The notes: generated by a model from the letters alone, not told the origin. Shown: positions 1 through 8,458, numbered from the stretch's first letter. The stretch: DNA of 64,000 nucleotides from SZUA-430 sp044220975 (GCA_044220975.1 JBGAPZ010000002.1:109216-173215), one strand, 5' to 3'. Made by a program: numbers and translations.

Positions 1-420
1 GAAGACTGCATCTTAGGCTCGATTACGATCAGCGCATTTAAGGACGTCGTCGAGCAGTACCCGAAGGTCGGCTTCGTGATCATGGAGAAACTGGTGCGCA
101 TCGTGCGGACCAGCGACGACCGGATCATGGATCTGGCAACGCTCTCGGCCTATCAGCGCGTCTATTCCGAGCTTTTGAAGCTGATCAAGCCCGACCCGGT
201 TCGACAGGGTTCGTGGCTGATCTATCCGCTGCCCACGCAAGCGCAGATCGCCGCTCAAGCCTCGACCACGCGCGAGACGGTCGCGCGCGTGCTTTCGCAC
301 CTCTCCGCCGACGGCGTCGCGGAGCGCAAGTCGAAGACGCTCTACGTGCGTCAGGTCGAGCGGCTGCGCCAATTGTGCGACAAGGTGGTACCCATGGCCG
401 CCAAGGACCACGCCGACTAG
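1..420 (+). CDS. Crp/Fnr-family transcriptional regulator, C-terminal part (5' end outside window)
   Basis: The reading frame is open from base 1, so this is the C-terminal ~139 residues of a longer protein. The visible part starts at the end of the cyclic-nucleotide-binding/effector domain, continues through the long dimerisation helix, and ends in a winged helix-turn-helix. The HTH core is PTQAQIAAQASTTRETVARV, where the TRETVAR segment is the typical Crp/Fnr recognition helix. The effector (cAMP, redox, NO) cannot be judged because that domain is cut off. It converges on the GyrI-like gene and ends 62 bases from it. Confidence 0.85.
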   Translation, partial: EDCILGSITISAFKDVVEQYPKVGFVIMEKLVRIVRTSDDRIMDLATLSAYQRVYSELLKLIKPDPVRQGSWLIYPLPTQAQIAAQASTTRETVARVLSHLSADGVAERKSKTLYVRQVERLRQLCDKVVPMAAKDHAD

Positions 421-482
421 GTCGGCTGCACGAGCGGCCATGAAGCTTAGTTTTAGATCCTGGCTCAACCGGCGCCGGTTGC

Positions 483-941
483 TCACCGCAAAAGATAGCT
501 GATCGTCGTTTCGAGTTTGGCCGGGTCTTCGTGCCAGTCGCCGTAGGTTTCCCACGACGCACCGCCGATCCAGCGGCCATTCTCTCGACACCAAGCGTGG
601 ATCGCGTCGTGCGCATCCGAGAGGTGATCGTACGAGCCGATATGGCGCGTGAACGCGATCGTGCCGGTGGGCGTCGTCACGCACTTTACATTGCCCTGTG
701 TTTCGAAGCGCTCCGGCACTTGGACGCCGAAGTCGATGTCCATCGGCGCTTCGCGCCCCTCGCCGTGGTGATAGAGGAAGAGGTTGTGGCCGGGCTTGAG
801 TGCCGGGTTCGACTTGAGGAAGGCCCACACATGATCGAGTGAAGGTTTCCACGTGTGCCCAATGTCTGCGATGCGAATGCGGGCGCGTACAGCGGCGATG
901 AACTCCGGTTGGGCGGTCATCGTTTGAATGTCGTAAGTCAT
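483..941 (-). CDS. GyrI-like / AraC effector-binding domain protein
   Basis: About 152 residues that read as a stand-alone GyrI-like small-molecule-binding domain. The features are an FMTYDIQ-like beta start, PMDIDFGVQVP in the middle, and a C-terminal GGASWETYGDWHEDP strand-helix typical of AraC effector-binding and SbmC/GyrI proteins. No DNA-binding domain is attached. I chose the ATG at 941 (MTYDIQTMTAQPEF). An upstream ATG at 974 would add an unconserved leader, and the internal ATG at 920 is also possible. In this family the domain binds hydrophobic ligands or shields gyrase, and which applies here is unknown. It is divergent from the retropepsin-like gene. Confidence 0.65.
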   Translation of the reverse strand: MTYDIQTMTAQPEFIAAVRARIRIADIGHTWKPSLDHVWAFLKSNPALKPGHNLFLYHHGEGREAPMDIDFGVQVPERFETQGNVKCVTTPTGTIAFTRHIGSYDHLSDAHDAIHAWCRENGRWIGGASWETYGDWHEDPAKLETTISYLLR

Positions 942-1135
942 GGGCCACCAACACTGGCTGGCGGGTGCATGCAAGCCACGTTGACCCGCGGTTCGGGAGA
1001 CAGGTCATACTCCAAGACCGTGACAATGTCCCACGCGCGCTGAACCGCGTTCACGCCGGTGACGGCCGGTATACTTGTCGCGGGATGTCAGGCTTTGCGT
1101 CTATTGTCGCTGCCTGCAACTCCCAAGGATCTTCG

Positions 1136-2002
1136 ATGCGCTGGTTTTCGTTTGCGCTTCTGGCTGCAGCAGCGATCGCGGGTGCGGCGTCTCTGGATGC
1201 AGGCGAGGCAACCGTTCCTTTCACTTTGACGAGTTCCAACAACATTGTGGTTCGAGCGGTGTTGAACCATACCGATGCGCTCGTCTTGATGCTGCACACG
1301 GCGGCGAGCGATGTTTCGCTGACCGAAGACGCGGTAAAGCGTGCACGCAGCCTTAAGTTCGACGGACGCGCCAGCACGCAGAGTTGGGGCGGCAGCAGCG
1401 ACGCTCGCGTTGCCATGAAGAACACGCTCGAGATCGGACCGCTAACGCGTGCCGTCGTCGTGCACGAGGACAAAAATTCCGGGCCTGAGACCGACGGCAA
1501 GTTCGGGCTCGACTTCTTCGACGGCGGGATCGTCGAGATCGACTATGACCGCAACCGCATTGCGTTGCACGACCGGCTGCCAGCGAAGGCCGCCCGCTAT
1601 GCACGGGCGAAGGTCGAGAACGACAATGGCGCCTTGTTCGTGACAGCGATCTGTATGATTGCTGGCAAAGCGTACACAACGAAGTTTTTGCTGCATTCCG
1701 GCTATTCGGGCGGCATTTTGCTCGACGACGCGTTCGCCGCGGCGAGCGGCATCGACGGCAAGGTCGCGATCACGAAGGAAACCATCTTGAAAGATTCTTT
1801 CGACAACGCCATCACGGTGAAGTCGGGAGTCTTGCCGACCTTCGCGATCGGCGGCCTAACCGTTACGGACGTGCCTGTCGGCTTTTTTGCGGGAAATCTC
1901 GGGCAGCAGAAGATCAGCGTCATCGGCGGGGCCGTGCTCAAACGATTCAACCTGATTTTCGACAAGGCACATGGCGCGCTGTATCTGCAGGCGCGGACCT
2001 AA
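1136..2002 (+). CDS. Secreted retropepsin-like domain protein lacking catalytic Asp
   Basis: 288 residues with a signal peptide (MRWFSFALLAAAAIAGAASL). Two repeats resemble bacterial gag-type aspartyl proteases. In repeat 1 (residues 51-62) the position of the D-T-G-A catalytic loop reads LMLHTAASDVSL, and in repeat 2 (184-195) it reads FLLHSGYSGGIL. The Asp is therefore His in both halves (H54, H187), while the hydrophobic strands and the following psi-loop are kept. Ordinary aspartic protease chemistry is not expected, and a binding or metal-dependent role is possible. The start was taken at 1136 because AAGGA lies just upstream and a signal peptide follows. A longer upstream frame has no such support. 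Confidence 0.65.
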   Translation: MRWFSFALLAAAAIAGAASLDAGEATVPFTLTSSNNIVVRAVLNHTDALVLMLHTAASDVSLTEDAVKRARSLKFDGRASTQSWGGSSDARVAMKNTLEIGPLTRAVVVHEDKNSGPETDGKFGLDFFDGGIVEIDYDRNRIALHDRLPAKAARYARAKVENDNGALFVTAICMIAGKAYTTKFLLHSGYSGGILLDDAFAAASGIDGKVAITKETILKDSFDNAITVKSGVLPTFAIGGLTVTDVPVGFFAGNLGQQKISVIGGAVLKRFNLIFDKAHGALYLQART

Positions 2003-2261
2003 CAACAGGCATCCTTGCAAACTCCCGTGGAAGTGACGGGAATATCGAGCGCGAACGACAACTGGGAGGCGTGAAGGCGCGTTCGCACGGTGACCGACGC
2101 GAACAGCAAATGCACCTTTCACCGGCGAGTTGAAAACGACTGCGTTCAGTGTTTCAAGAATCGCACACGCCTCATCGGCTGCGATCTTGCGACCACATTT
2201 CTTCTGGTGAACCACGCTCGCTCTAAGGCATGGTCCGGCCGCCAATCTTTTGGGGGAAGTT

Positions 2262-2708
2262 ATGCCGTTACTCGCAGGCGTCGATTTGGTGCAGTTCCAA
2301 TTTTTTGCAATCGCGGCGTTGATGTCCGCGAGTCTTTTTTCAATCGGATTTTTGCTCGGCCGCGTATCGATGAGAGGCGGCACGGTGAAAGTGCCGATGG
2401 AAGTGATCCACGCGCTTGCAGCGCCACGGTTCGAGGCATCGCAGCGAAATTTCAGACCCGCGACGAACGAGAGCAAGCACGATGCGATCTTGCACGCGGT
2501 CGAGGCCTTGCTCGACCACGTCAAGCACGAGAAGGATTTCAAAAAGGCCAAAGAATACGCACTGCATGAGATCGAGAAGATCGCGCACGACCACGGCGAG
2601 ACGCCGGAGTTGCACGATCTGCACGACAAGGTGGATCACGCGCACAACAAGGCCGAGATCGAAACCGCGTTGCAGCAGTTCATCGATCACGCAAAGAGCC
2701 ATCACTAG
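2262..2708 (+). CDS. Small membrane-anchored protein with His/Lys-rich helical tail, unknown function
   Basis: 148 residues. Residues ~8-30 form one transmembrane helix (FQFFAIAALMSASLFSIGFLLG). The remainder is soluble, charged and mostly helical, with many His residues (EKIAHDHGETPELHDLHDKVDHAH). The start ATG at 2262 is preceded at 3-10 bases by GGGGGAAG, a strong ribosome-binding site. I do not recognise the family. The His-rich stretch could bind metal, but nothing else supports that. It is flanked by 259 bases upstream in which I see no gene, and by the MBL-fold gene downstream. Confidence 0.6.
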   Translation: MPLLAGVDLVQFQFFAIAALMSASLFSIGFLLGRVSMRGGTVKVPMEVIHALAAPRFEASQRNFRPATNESKHDAILHAVEALLDHVKHEKDFKKAKEYALHEIEKIAHDHGETPELHDLHDKVDHAHNKAEIETALQQFIDHAKSHH

Positions 2709-2843
2709 GCCTGCAGCGGGCGGGTAGCCGCGGTTAGCGCCGGCTCGCTCGTGCCTTTCCACGCATCCGGCCGACAAGAGCCTGCTTGCATTCGTTGACG
2801 AGAGAGCGAAATCTCTTGCCCACGAATGCAGGGAGGAATGCGC

Positions 2844-4139
2844 ATGGCCGATCTATTGGCGTTGTCGCGGGCCGTCATCGATGAGGGCAAGGGCTCCGAC
2901 GAGACGGGCCCGCTGAACCGGATCAATCATCAGTTGTCGGAGATCGGCGACAGGGTTGCGATGGTGGAGGCATTTTCACACTGCGTGCTGTTCGAGACCG
3001 ACGACGGGCTAGTTGCGTTCGATACGTCGAACGAAGGCGGTGGCGCGAAGGTGGTTGACGCGGTCCGGCGGTGGCGCCCTGCCCGCTTCAACACGATTGT
3101 CTATACGCACGGACACATCGATCACGTCGGCGGGTGCGGCGCATTCGTACACGACGCGGAGACGTGCGGGCATGCGCGGCCTTGCATCGTTGGGCATGAG
3201 AACGTGAACGCGCGGTTCGACCGCTATAACCTGACGGACGGCTACAACAAGATCATCAATGAGCGTCAGTTCGGGCAATTTCGCAAGCGCGGCTACGAGA
3301 TTGCGGGTGCCGCGCGGTTTCTGCCGGTGACGACGCCAAAGCCCGACACGATATACCGGGATAAGATGAGCCTGAAGCCTGGCGGGCTCGACATCGAGCT
3401 CAATCATGCCAAGGGCGAGACGGACGATCATACGTGGGCTTGGATCCCAAAGCACAAAGCGATTTGCGCCGGCGATTTTTTCATTTGGAACTTTCCGAAC
3501 GCCGGCAATCCGCAGAAAGTGCAGCGCTATCCGCGCGAGTGGGCGGCCGCGATCCGCGAGATGGCGGGCAAAGGGGCGGAGCTGTTTTTGCCGGCACATG
3601 GGCTTCCCATCGGCGGGGCGACGCGCATTCGAACTGTGCTCGGCGAGGTCGCCGATTCACTCGAATATTTGGTGCGCGAGACGCTGGCGCTGATGAATCA
3701 AGGCGCACGGCTGAACGACATTGTTCATACTGTGAAAATCGACCGCGCGGTGTTGGAGAAGCCCTATCTCAAGCCGATGTACGACGAGCCCGAGTTCGTG
3801 GTGCGCAACATATGGCGCATGTATGGCGGCTGGTACGACGGCAATCCGGCCAATCTGAAGCCCGCTAAGGACGAAGTGTTTGCGCGCGAGATCGCGTCAC
3901 TTGCCGGCGGTGCGGGGAAACTGGCCGCGCGAGCTCTTGAATTGTGCGCGAGCGACATGCGCCTCGCTTGCCATTTGGCAGAACTTGCGGTGCTGGCGGA
4001 ACCTTCGAACGCGCACGCACATGCCCTGCGCGCGGAGGTTTATCAGAAGAGGCGCGACAGCGAGACGTCGTTGATGGCCAAAGGCATTTTCGGCAGTGCC
4101 GCGAACGAATCCAAAGCAAAGGCGGACGGATCGCAATGA
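2844..4139 (+). CDS. Alkylsulfatase-like MBL-fold metallohydrolase
   Basis: 431 residues. The N-terminal metallo-beta-lactamase domain carries the metal-binding motif THGHIDHVGG (residues ~89-98), with further metal/active-site segments at NHAKGETDDHTW and at the LPAHGLPIGG loop. The C-terminal ~120 residues (EFVVRNIWRMYGGWYDGNPANL to the end) match the helical dimerisation domain of SdsA1-type alkylsulfatases. The SCP2-like third domain of full-length enzymes (usually ~600+ residues) is absent. Expected chemistry is hydrolysis of an alkyl sulfate or another ester; the substrate is unknown. No export signal is evident. The start at 2844 has GGAGGA six bases upstream. The stop overlaps the next start (ATGA), so it is translationally coupled to the DUF2200 gene. 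Confidence 0.8.
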   Translation: MADLLALSRAVIDEGKGSDETGPLNRINHQLSEIGDRVAMVEAFSHCVLFETDDGLVAFDTSNEGGGAKVVDAVRRWRPARFNTIVYTHGHIDHVGGCGAFVHDAETCGHARPCIVGHENVNARFDRYNLTDGYNKIINERQFGQFRKRGYEIAGAARFLPVTTPKPDTIYRDKMSLKPGGLDIELNHAKGETDDHTWAWIPKHKAICAGDFFIWNFPNAGNPQKVQRYPREWAAAIREMAGKGAELFLPAHGLPIGGATRIRTVLGEVADSLEYLVRETLALMNQGARLNDIVHTVKIDRAVLEKPYLKPMYDEPEFVVRNIWRMYGGWYDGNPANLKPAKDEVFAREIASLAGGAGKLAARALELCASDMRLACHLAELAVLAEPSNAHAHALRAEVYQKRRDSETSLMAKGIFGSAANESKAKADGSQ

Positions 4140-4498
4140 AGGATACCGTCAAGAAGCATCGCATTTATTCGATAAGCTTTGGCAGCGTTTACCCGCTTTA
4201 CGTCACCAAGGTCGAGAAGAAAGGGCGTACGAAGAAAGAGGTCGACGATGTCATTCGCTGGCTGACCGGGTATACGCAGAAGGGGCTCGAGGCCGCGTGC
4301 AAAAAGAAGACGGACTTCGAGACGTTCTTTGCCGAGGCGCCAAAGCTCAATCCCGCGCGGACTTCGATCACGGGCGTGGTCTGCGGCGTTCGCGTCGAAG
4401 AAATCGCGGAGCCGACGATGCGGGAAATCCGTTACCTGGACAAACTGGTCGACGAACTCGCCAAGGGCAAGGCGATGGAGAAGATCTTGCGAAAGTAG
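4136..4498 (+). CDS. DUF2200 family protein
   Basis: 120 residues beginning MKDTVKKHRIYSISFGSVYP, with the family's VYPLYVTKVEKKGRTKKEVDDVI block and a C-terminal YLDKLVDELAKGKAMEKILR helix. Length and layout fit the compact DUF2200 family, whose function is unknown (some members are distantly compared with small DNA-binding or toxin-neighbour proteins). It overlaps the upstream MBL gene by ATGA and precedes the SDR by 41 bases, so the three probably form one transcript. No membrane segment or signal is seen. Confidence 0.8.
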   Translation: MKDTVKKHRIYSISFGSVYPLYVTKVEKKGRTKKEVDDVIRWLTGYTQKGLEAACKKKTDFETFFAEAPKLNPARTSITGVVCGVRVEEIAEPTMREIRYLDKLVDELAKGKAMEKILRK

Positions 4499-4539
4499 TC
4501 CGTCTTCGGGCGAACGGCAGCGGCAACGAGGATTGAAGC

Positions 4540-5304
4540 ATGCAATTGAAAGAAAAGACAATCGTCGTCACCGGCGCGGCGAGCGGGATTGGGCGGGCGA
4601 TGGCGCAGCGGTTTCATCGCGAGGGGGCACGGCTTGTCGTTTGCTCCGATTTGAACGGCGCTGGAGCAAAATCTGTCGCTGATGAAGTCCGCGGCGTGGG
4701 GTTCGAGACGAATGTTGCTAAAGAGAGCGACATTCAGCATCTGATCGAAACCGTGGAACTCGATCATGGGCCGATCGATCTTTTCTGTTCGAATGCGGGT
4801 ATCGGCGTGCGCGGCGGAGCCGAAGCAGCCAATGCTGATTGGCAGAAGATTTGGGACATCAACGTGATGGCGCATGTGTGGGCGGCGCGCCATCTGGTGC
4901 CGCGCATGATCGCGCGCGGCGGCGGCTATTTGTTGAACACGGCATCGGCCGCGGGGTTGCTGTCGCAAATCGGCTCGGCACCGTACGCGGTGACGAAGCA
5001 TGCGGCGGTTGGCTTGGCCGAGTGGCTGGCTATCACGCATGGCGATCATGGCATCAAGGTCTCCGTGCTGTGTCCGCAAGCGGTGCGGACCGCGATGACC
5101 GCCGGCAACCCTGACGGCGTCGCCTCGATCGACGGCATGATGGAGCCCGATGCGGTGGCCGAGGCTTGCGTGCGCGCCATCGAGGCAGAGGATTTCTTGA
5201 TCCTCCCGCACGCGGAAGTGCTGGACTACATGCGGCGCAAGACGAGCGACTACAATCGTTGGATTGGCGGCATGCGGAAGCTGAACCGGAAATTCCGGGG
5301 CTAG
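4540..5304 (+). CDS. SDR-family NAD(P)-dependent oxidoreductase
   Basis: 254 residues, the usual classical SDR length. A Rossmann glycine motif TGAASGIG lies near residues 11-18, SNAG-type motif at ~86-89, a catalytic Ser in the NTASAAGLLS segment, and YxxxK as YAVTK around residue 150. Substrate cannot be read from sequence. It is the third gene of the MBL-DUF2200-SDR group. Its TAG stop shares CTAG (5301-5304) with the stop of the convergent DUF2277 gene. Confidence 0.9.
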   Translation: MQLKEKTIVVTGAASGIGRAMAQRFHREGARLVVCSDLNGAGAKSVADEVRGVGFETNVAKESDIQHLIETVELDHGPIDLFCSNAGIGVRGGAEAANADWQKIWDINVMAHVWAARHLVPRMIARGGGYLLNTASAAGLLSQIGSAPYAVTKHAAVGLAEWLAITHGDHGIKVSVLCPQAVRTAMTAGNPDGVASIDGMMEPDAVAEACVRAIEAEDFLILPHAEVLDYMRRKTSDYNRWIGGMRKLNRKFRG

Positions 5305-5582
5305 GCGCGAACCGGACGGGCGAAGCGGCGCATCGATCGCGCTCTGGCCTTCGCTGCTTCGACCGCGCGGTCGCGAGGCGACGCATCCGTGACCAACGCG
5401 TGAACGAGGCGGTGGGCTACGGCGAAGGTTTCATCCACGGCGGCGTTGAAGGCCGCCTCGTTGGCCTTCGACGGCGCGTTGAAGCCGGACAGTTTGCGGA
5501 CGAATTGCAGGGATGCCGCGCGGATTTCTTCGTCCGTCGCCGGCGGGTCGAAGTTGAACAGCGTCTTTATGTTGCGGCACAT
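5301..5582 (-). CDS. DUF2277 domain protein
   Basis: 93 residues starting MCRNIKTLFNFDPPATDEEI, the diagnostic N-terminus of DUF2277. LQFVRKLSGFNAPSKANEAAF and an Arg-rich tail follow. The start at 5582 fits the family exactly; the upstream extension in the same frame has no similarity. Function unknown. It lies 97 bases downstream of two sulfotransferase genes on the same strand and may be the last gene of that transcript. Confidence 0.85.
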   Translation of the reverse strand: MCRNIKTLFNFDPPATDEEIRAASLQFVRKLSGFNAPSKANEAAFNAAVDETFAVAHRLVHALVTDASPRDRAVEAAKARARSMRRFARPVRA

Positions 5583-5679
5583 GCGAGCGGCCCCGAGTTG
5601 ACGCGGCGAGTTTCCACGCCAACGCGGGGTAAGGCAACCGAGAAGGCGTCCCGTTTGTCGCGTCTTCAACGCCCTCTCG

Positions 5680-6567
5680 TCAGGTTTTGGCCAGCCAGCG
5701 CGCGCAGTCTTCGCCGAGTTCTTTGAGCGCGCGTGCTTCGTAGGCGGCGACGTCGTCTTTGGTCAGCGTGTCGTGCCAGCGACCGTTGACGCCTTTGTTG
5801 ATGAACACTTCGGCGCCCGCATCCCAAAAGGCGCCGCCCAGTGGCACGCTTTTCGTCGCGTTCTTCTTCATCCAGTCGAAGGCGCAGTATTCGAGGATCT
5901 TCGGCCAGTTGCGTTCTTCGACCTTGATGTCGAGGAACTTCGCCATGGCGCGCATTTGGCCCGGCAAGTCGCGCTTCAGGTCGGCGAAATGAATGAGTTT
6001 GATGTTCGGCAGATCGCGGATCGCCCACCAACTGCGTACATTCTCCCAGAACGGCCAGAACGGATGGCCGTCGCGGGCGAGCCATTCGACAAAGTATTGA
6101 TGGACATCGCCCGATGGCTTTTCGATCGGCGGCCCTACCCTGCCCGGCGTGTCGTTCAGAGCCTGATACCAGAGCGCGTTCGCGTTGATGTGGTGATTGT
6201 AGAGGCTCCACACGACGTCGCGGCCGTCGCGGCCGATGTAGAGATACTTCGCGCGCGGGCTGTAAACGAGCGCGTCGACCGGCAGATGCGTCTTCAAGAA
6301 GCGGCGGTGGGTTTGCGCTTCGACCAGCGGAAGTTTCACTTCTTTCGGCGGCACGCGCAGATCGAGCCAAGGCGACATCTCGGCGACCGAAAGCTCCGGG
6401 TCGGGGCCGAACATCATCTGCGCCAGCATTTGCTGCATCCAGGTGGTTCCCGACTTCGCATAGGTCGACACGACGATGTCGTCGTCGCGAAATTTTAGGT
6501 CGTTCCAAATCGTAGAGTCGAAGTGATGACTATGCAACTCGCGAGTCTTTTTCGGATAAGCGGTCAT
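5680..6567 (-). CDS. Sulfotransferase (cytosolic-type sulfotransferase domain)
   Basis: 295 residues. The PAPS 5'-phosphosulfate loop is YAKSGTTWMQQ (~residues 36-46), the probable catalytic His lies in KTHLPVDAL, and the 3'-phosphate-binding motif is IGRDGRDVVWSLYNH. These match the aryl/alcohol sulfotransferase family, which moves sulfate from PAPS to a hydroxyl or amine of a small acceptor. No signal peptide is present, so it acts in the cytoplasm. It starts 3 bases after the related sulfotransferase 6571-7497, in one operon with a beta-lactamase-fold gene. Acceptor unknown. Confidence 0.88.
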   Translation of the reverse strand: MTAYPKKTRELHSHHFDSTIWNDLKFRDDDIVVSTYAKSGTTWMQQMLAQMMFGPDPELSVAEMSPWLDLRVPPKEVKLPLVEAQTHRRFLKTHLPVDALVYSPRAKYLYIGRDGRDVVWSLYNHHINANALWYQALNDTPGRVGPPIEKPSGDVHQYFVEWLARDGHPFWPFWENVRSWWAIRDLPNIKLIHFADLKRDLPGQMRAMAKFLDIKVEERNWPKILEYCAFDWMKKNATKSVPLGGAFWDAGAEVFINKGVNGRWHDTLTKDDVAAYEARALKELGEDCARWLAKT

Positions 6568-6570
6568 TGT

Positions 6571-7497
6571 TCACTCCGGTGCGATTTCGGGATCGCCGGC
6601 GGTGCGGCGTCCGTGTGTAAGCCAAAAGTTGAGAGCGGGGCTCAATTCGTGTGCGGCGCGGGTGCGGTAGAGCGCGACGTCGCCTTCGTTCAAGGCGTTG
6701 CGCCAGCGTTCGTTCGTTCCGGCGTAGATGAAACTCTCGTGGCCGCCGGTCCAAGCCGCTTTCGCGAACGGCATAAGAGCTGCGCCGTCGCGCCGCATTT
6801 CGTCGAATGTCGCCGCGTGAACGAGATGCGGCCAGAGCGCGGGCGGAGTTTCGATGTTGAGGAACTGCGCGATGCGGCGCATTTCGCCGTCGAGGTCGGC
6901 GGCCATGTCTTTGTAGTGGACGAGTAGTACGTTCGGCTTTGAGCGGGCGGCCCAGTAGGTGCGTTCGAGGTCGAAGAAGCTCTCGGCAGTCGTGTCGCCG
7001 GTTTGCTCGGCGAGCGAAAGACCCATCCAATCGCGGAAGAAATCGCGCGGGTGTTCCGACGGTCTTGGATAGGTGCGCGCGATCGCTTCATCGGCGAGGC
7101 CGGCGCGGTCTAGCAGTTCCATGCGTTTGTACGCTCGCTGATGATTGTGCCACGACATCATCGCGTCCAGGCCGTCACGGGCGACGTGGATGTACTTGAC
7201 CTCGTCGAAGTGCGGCAGGGCGTCGAACGGCAAGTGCGATTTAAGAAAGCGGCGGTGGGTCTGCGCGTCAAGCTGGGCGAGCGAATCTTCGAGGGAGCCT
7301 AGGAAGCGCTCGTCGAGCCAGGGCGAGATCGTCAGCGGTTTCGGCTCCACCGTTTGGAAGATCAGCAGGCTCACGATGCGCTGCGTCCAAGTCGTGCCGC
7401 ATTTTGGGTAGGTCGCGACGACGATGTCGCCGGCGCGCGGGCGGTAAGCGTCCCAGCGCGTGCTGTCCATGTGCCAAGTGCGGACGACGCGGCGCAT
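6571..7497 (-). CDS. Sulfotransferase (paralogue of 5680-6567)
   Basis: 308 residues with the same layout as its downstream neighbour. PSB loop is TYPKCGTTWTQRI (~residues 29-41), catalytic-type His in KSHLPFDALP, and 3'-PB motif HVARDGLDAMMSWHNH. The middle region (MELLDRAGLADEA) differs from the paralogue, suggesting a different acceptor. It begins one base after the stop of the beta-lactamase-fold gene (TGA-C-ATG), a strong sign of co-translation. The C-terminal SPALNFWLTHGRRT tail is ordinary for the family. Confidence 0.88.
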   Translation of the reverse strand: MRRVVRTWHMDSTRWDAYRPRAGDIVVATYPKCGTTWTQRIVSLLIFQTVEPKPLTISPWLDERFLGSLEDSLAQLDAQTHRRFLKSHLPFDALPHFDEVKYIHVARDGLDAMMSWHNHQRAYKRMELLDRAGLADEAIARTYPRPSEHPRDFFRDWMGLSLAEQTGDTTAESFFDLERTYWAARSKPNVLLVHYKDMAADLDGEMRRIAQFLNIETPPALWPHLVHAATFDEMRRDGAALMPFAKAAWTGGHESFIYAGTNERWRNALNEGDVALYRTRAAHELSPALNFWLTHGRRTAGDPEIAPE

Positions 7498-7498
7498 G

Positions 7499-8458
7499 TC
7501 AGGCCCAGGCTTGCAGAGCGGCGCGCGCGACGGCGCGGTGGAACTGCGCGAGTTCGCCAGGATTTAGCGTCGCACGTTCGATGCAAAGCGCGAGCGCGAT
7601 CTTGCCGCCCGATGTCGAGGTCGCGAGTCCCGCGTCGTGGAAACCGGGCACGCCACCTTCGACCGAGCGTGTGACGCCGGCGCGGTGCGCGAAGGTCCAT
7701 CCGGGCAGCATGCCGCCTTTGAGGCGGTCGTCACCGGATTTCGTACGTCGCATTAGATCGAGCACGATGTTCGACAGACGCGGCTGCACCAGACGGTCCG
7801 CGGCGAGGCGCACGATCAGGCTTGCGACCGCGCGGGGGCTCGCAGTGTCGCGCGCGTCGGCGAGGTAGCGGTCGAGCGTGAGCTTGGCGGCGTCGGCCGC
7901 GAGTTGGCGCTCGGTACGGTCGATGCGCACGGCTTCGACGTTCATGTGCTTGAGCGCGGCTTGGATGCCGGGGATGCCGCCCGCGTGCTTGATGAGCGCG
8001 TCCGTCGCGGTGGTGTCGCCATTGAGGAGCATGTGCTCGATCAACTGGCGCGCCGTAAACATTGTGCGACGTTTGCGCAGGCGTTCGGCGATCGGCGAGC
8101 GGCCAGGGACGATGTCGGTGGCTTTCAGATAGATGCGGGCGTCGAGACGTGCGGCCGCATCTTGCACGAGCTTCAAGTAAGCGGTTGCGATCGGGAGCTT
8201 GTTTAGGCCTTCCATGGCGAACAGCTCACCGCCCCGCACGAAGGCGGTGCGACCTTTGCTCATGTCGACGGCGGCGAAGCCCACTTTGGTGAGGCCCGCT
8301 TCGGTGGCGAGCGCCGCGATCTTCGCTTCGAGCGCTGTATCGGGGGCGCCGAGGTTGGCGACGTCCTGCGCGATCGCGCCCGATGGGGCGGCGGCGCGTG
8401 CGAGCGGCGTGAGCGCTAAGGCCGCGCCGATCAGCACTGTCCGCCTGGAGAGAAGCAC
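7499..8458 (-). CDS. Beta-lactamase-fold (class A-like) secreted protein without the catalytic motifs
   Basis: 319 residues with a twin-arginine-type signal (LSRRTVLIGAAL). The fold aligns along its length with class A serine beta-lactamases, but the motifs are changed. FAMEGLNK at 80-87 puts Gly84 where the nucleophilic Ser70 should be (Lys73 equivalent K87 kept). GDT at 147-149 replaces SDN. HRA at 258-260 (PGWTFAHRAG) replaces KTG. The Glu166 equivalent is present (IDRTERQLA, E183). It should not hydrolyse beta-lactams by the standard route. It is the first gene of an operon with two sulfotransferases, so a periplasmic binding or structural role is more likely. No resistance claim is supported. 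Confidence 0.8.
   Translation of the reverse strand: MLLSRRTVLIGAALALTPLARAAAPSGAIAQDVANLGAPDTALEAKIAALATEAGLTKVGFAAVDMSKGRTAFVRGGELFAMEGLNKLPIATAYLKLVQDAAARLDARIYLKATDIVPGRSPIAERLRKRRTMFTARQLIEHMLLNGDTTATDALIKHAGGIPGIQAALKHMNVEAVRIDRTERQLAADAAKLTLDRYLADARDTASPRAVASLIVRLAADRLVQPRLSNIVLDLMRRTKSGDDRLKGGMLPGWTFAHRAGVTRSVEGGVPGFHDAGLATSTSGGKIALALCIERATLNPGELAQFHRAVARAALQAWA

Noticed and set aside
2090..2569. Plus-strand open frame overlapping the small membrane protein gene
   Set aside because: No ribosome site, Cys/Arg-rich noise, and it overlaps the better supported frame at 2262-2708 with its strong GGGGGAAG site.
7499..8458. Antibiotic-resistance beta-lactamase
   Set aside because: The nucleophilic Ser, SDN and KTG motifs are all absent, so resistance activity is not supported despite the fold.
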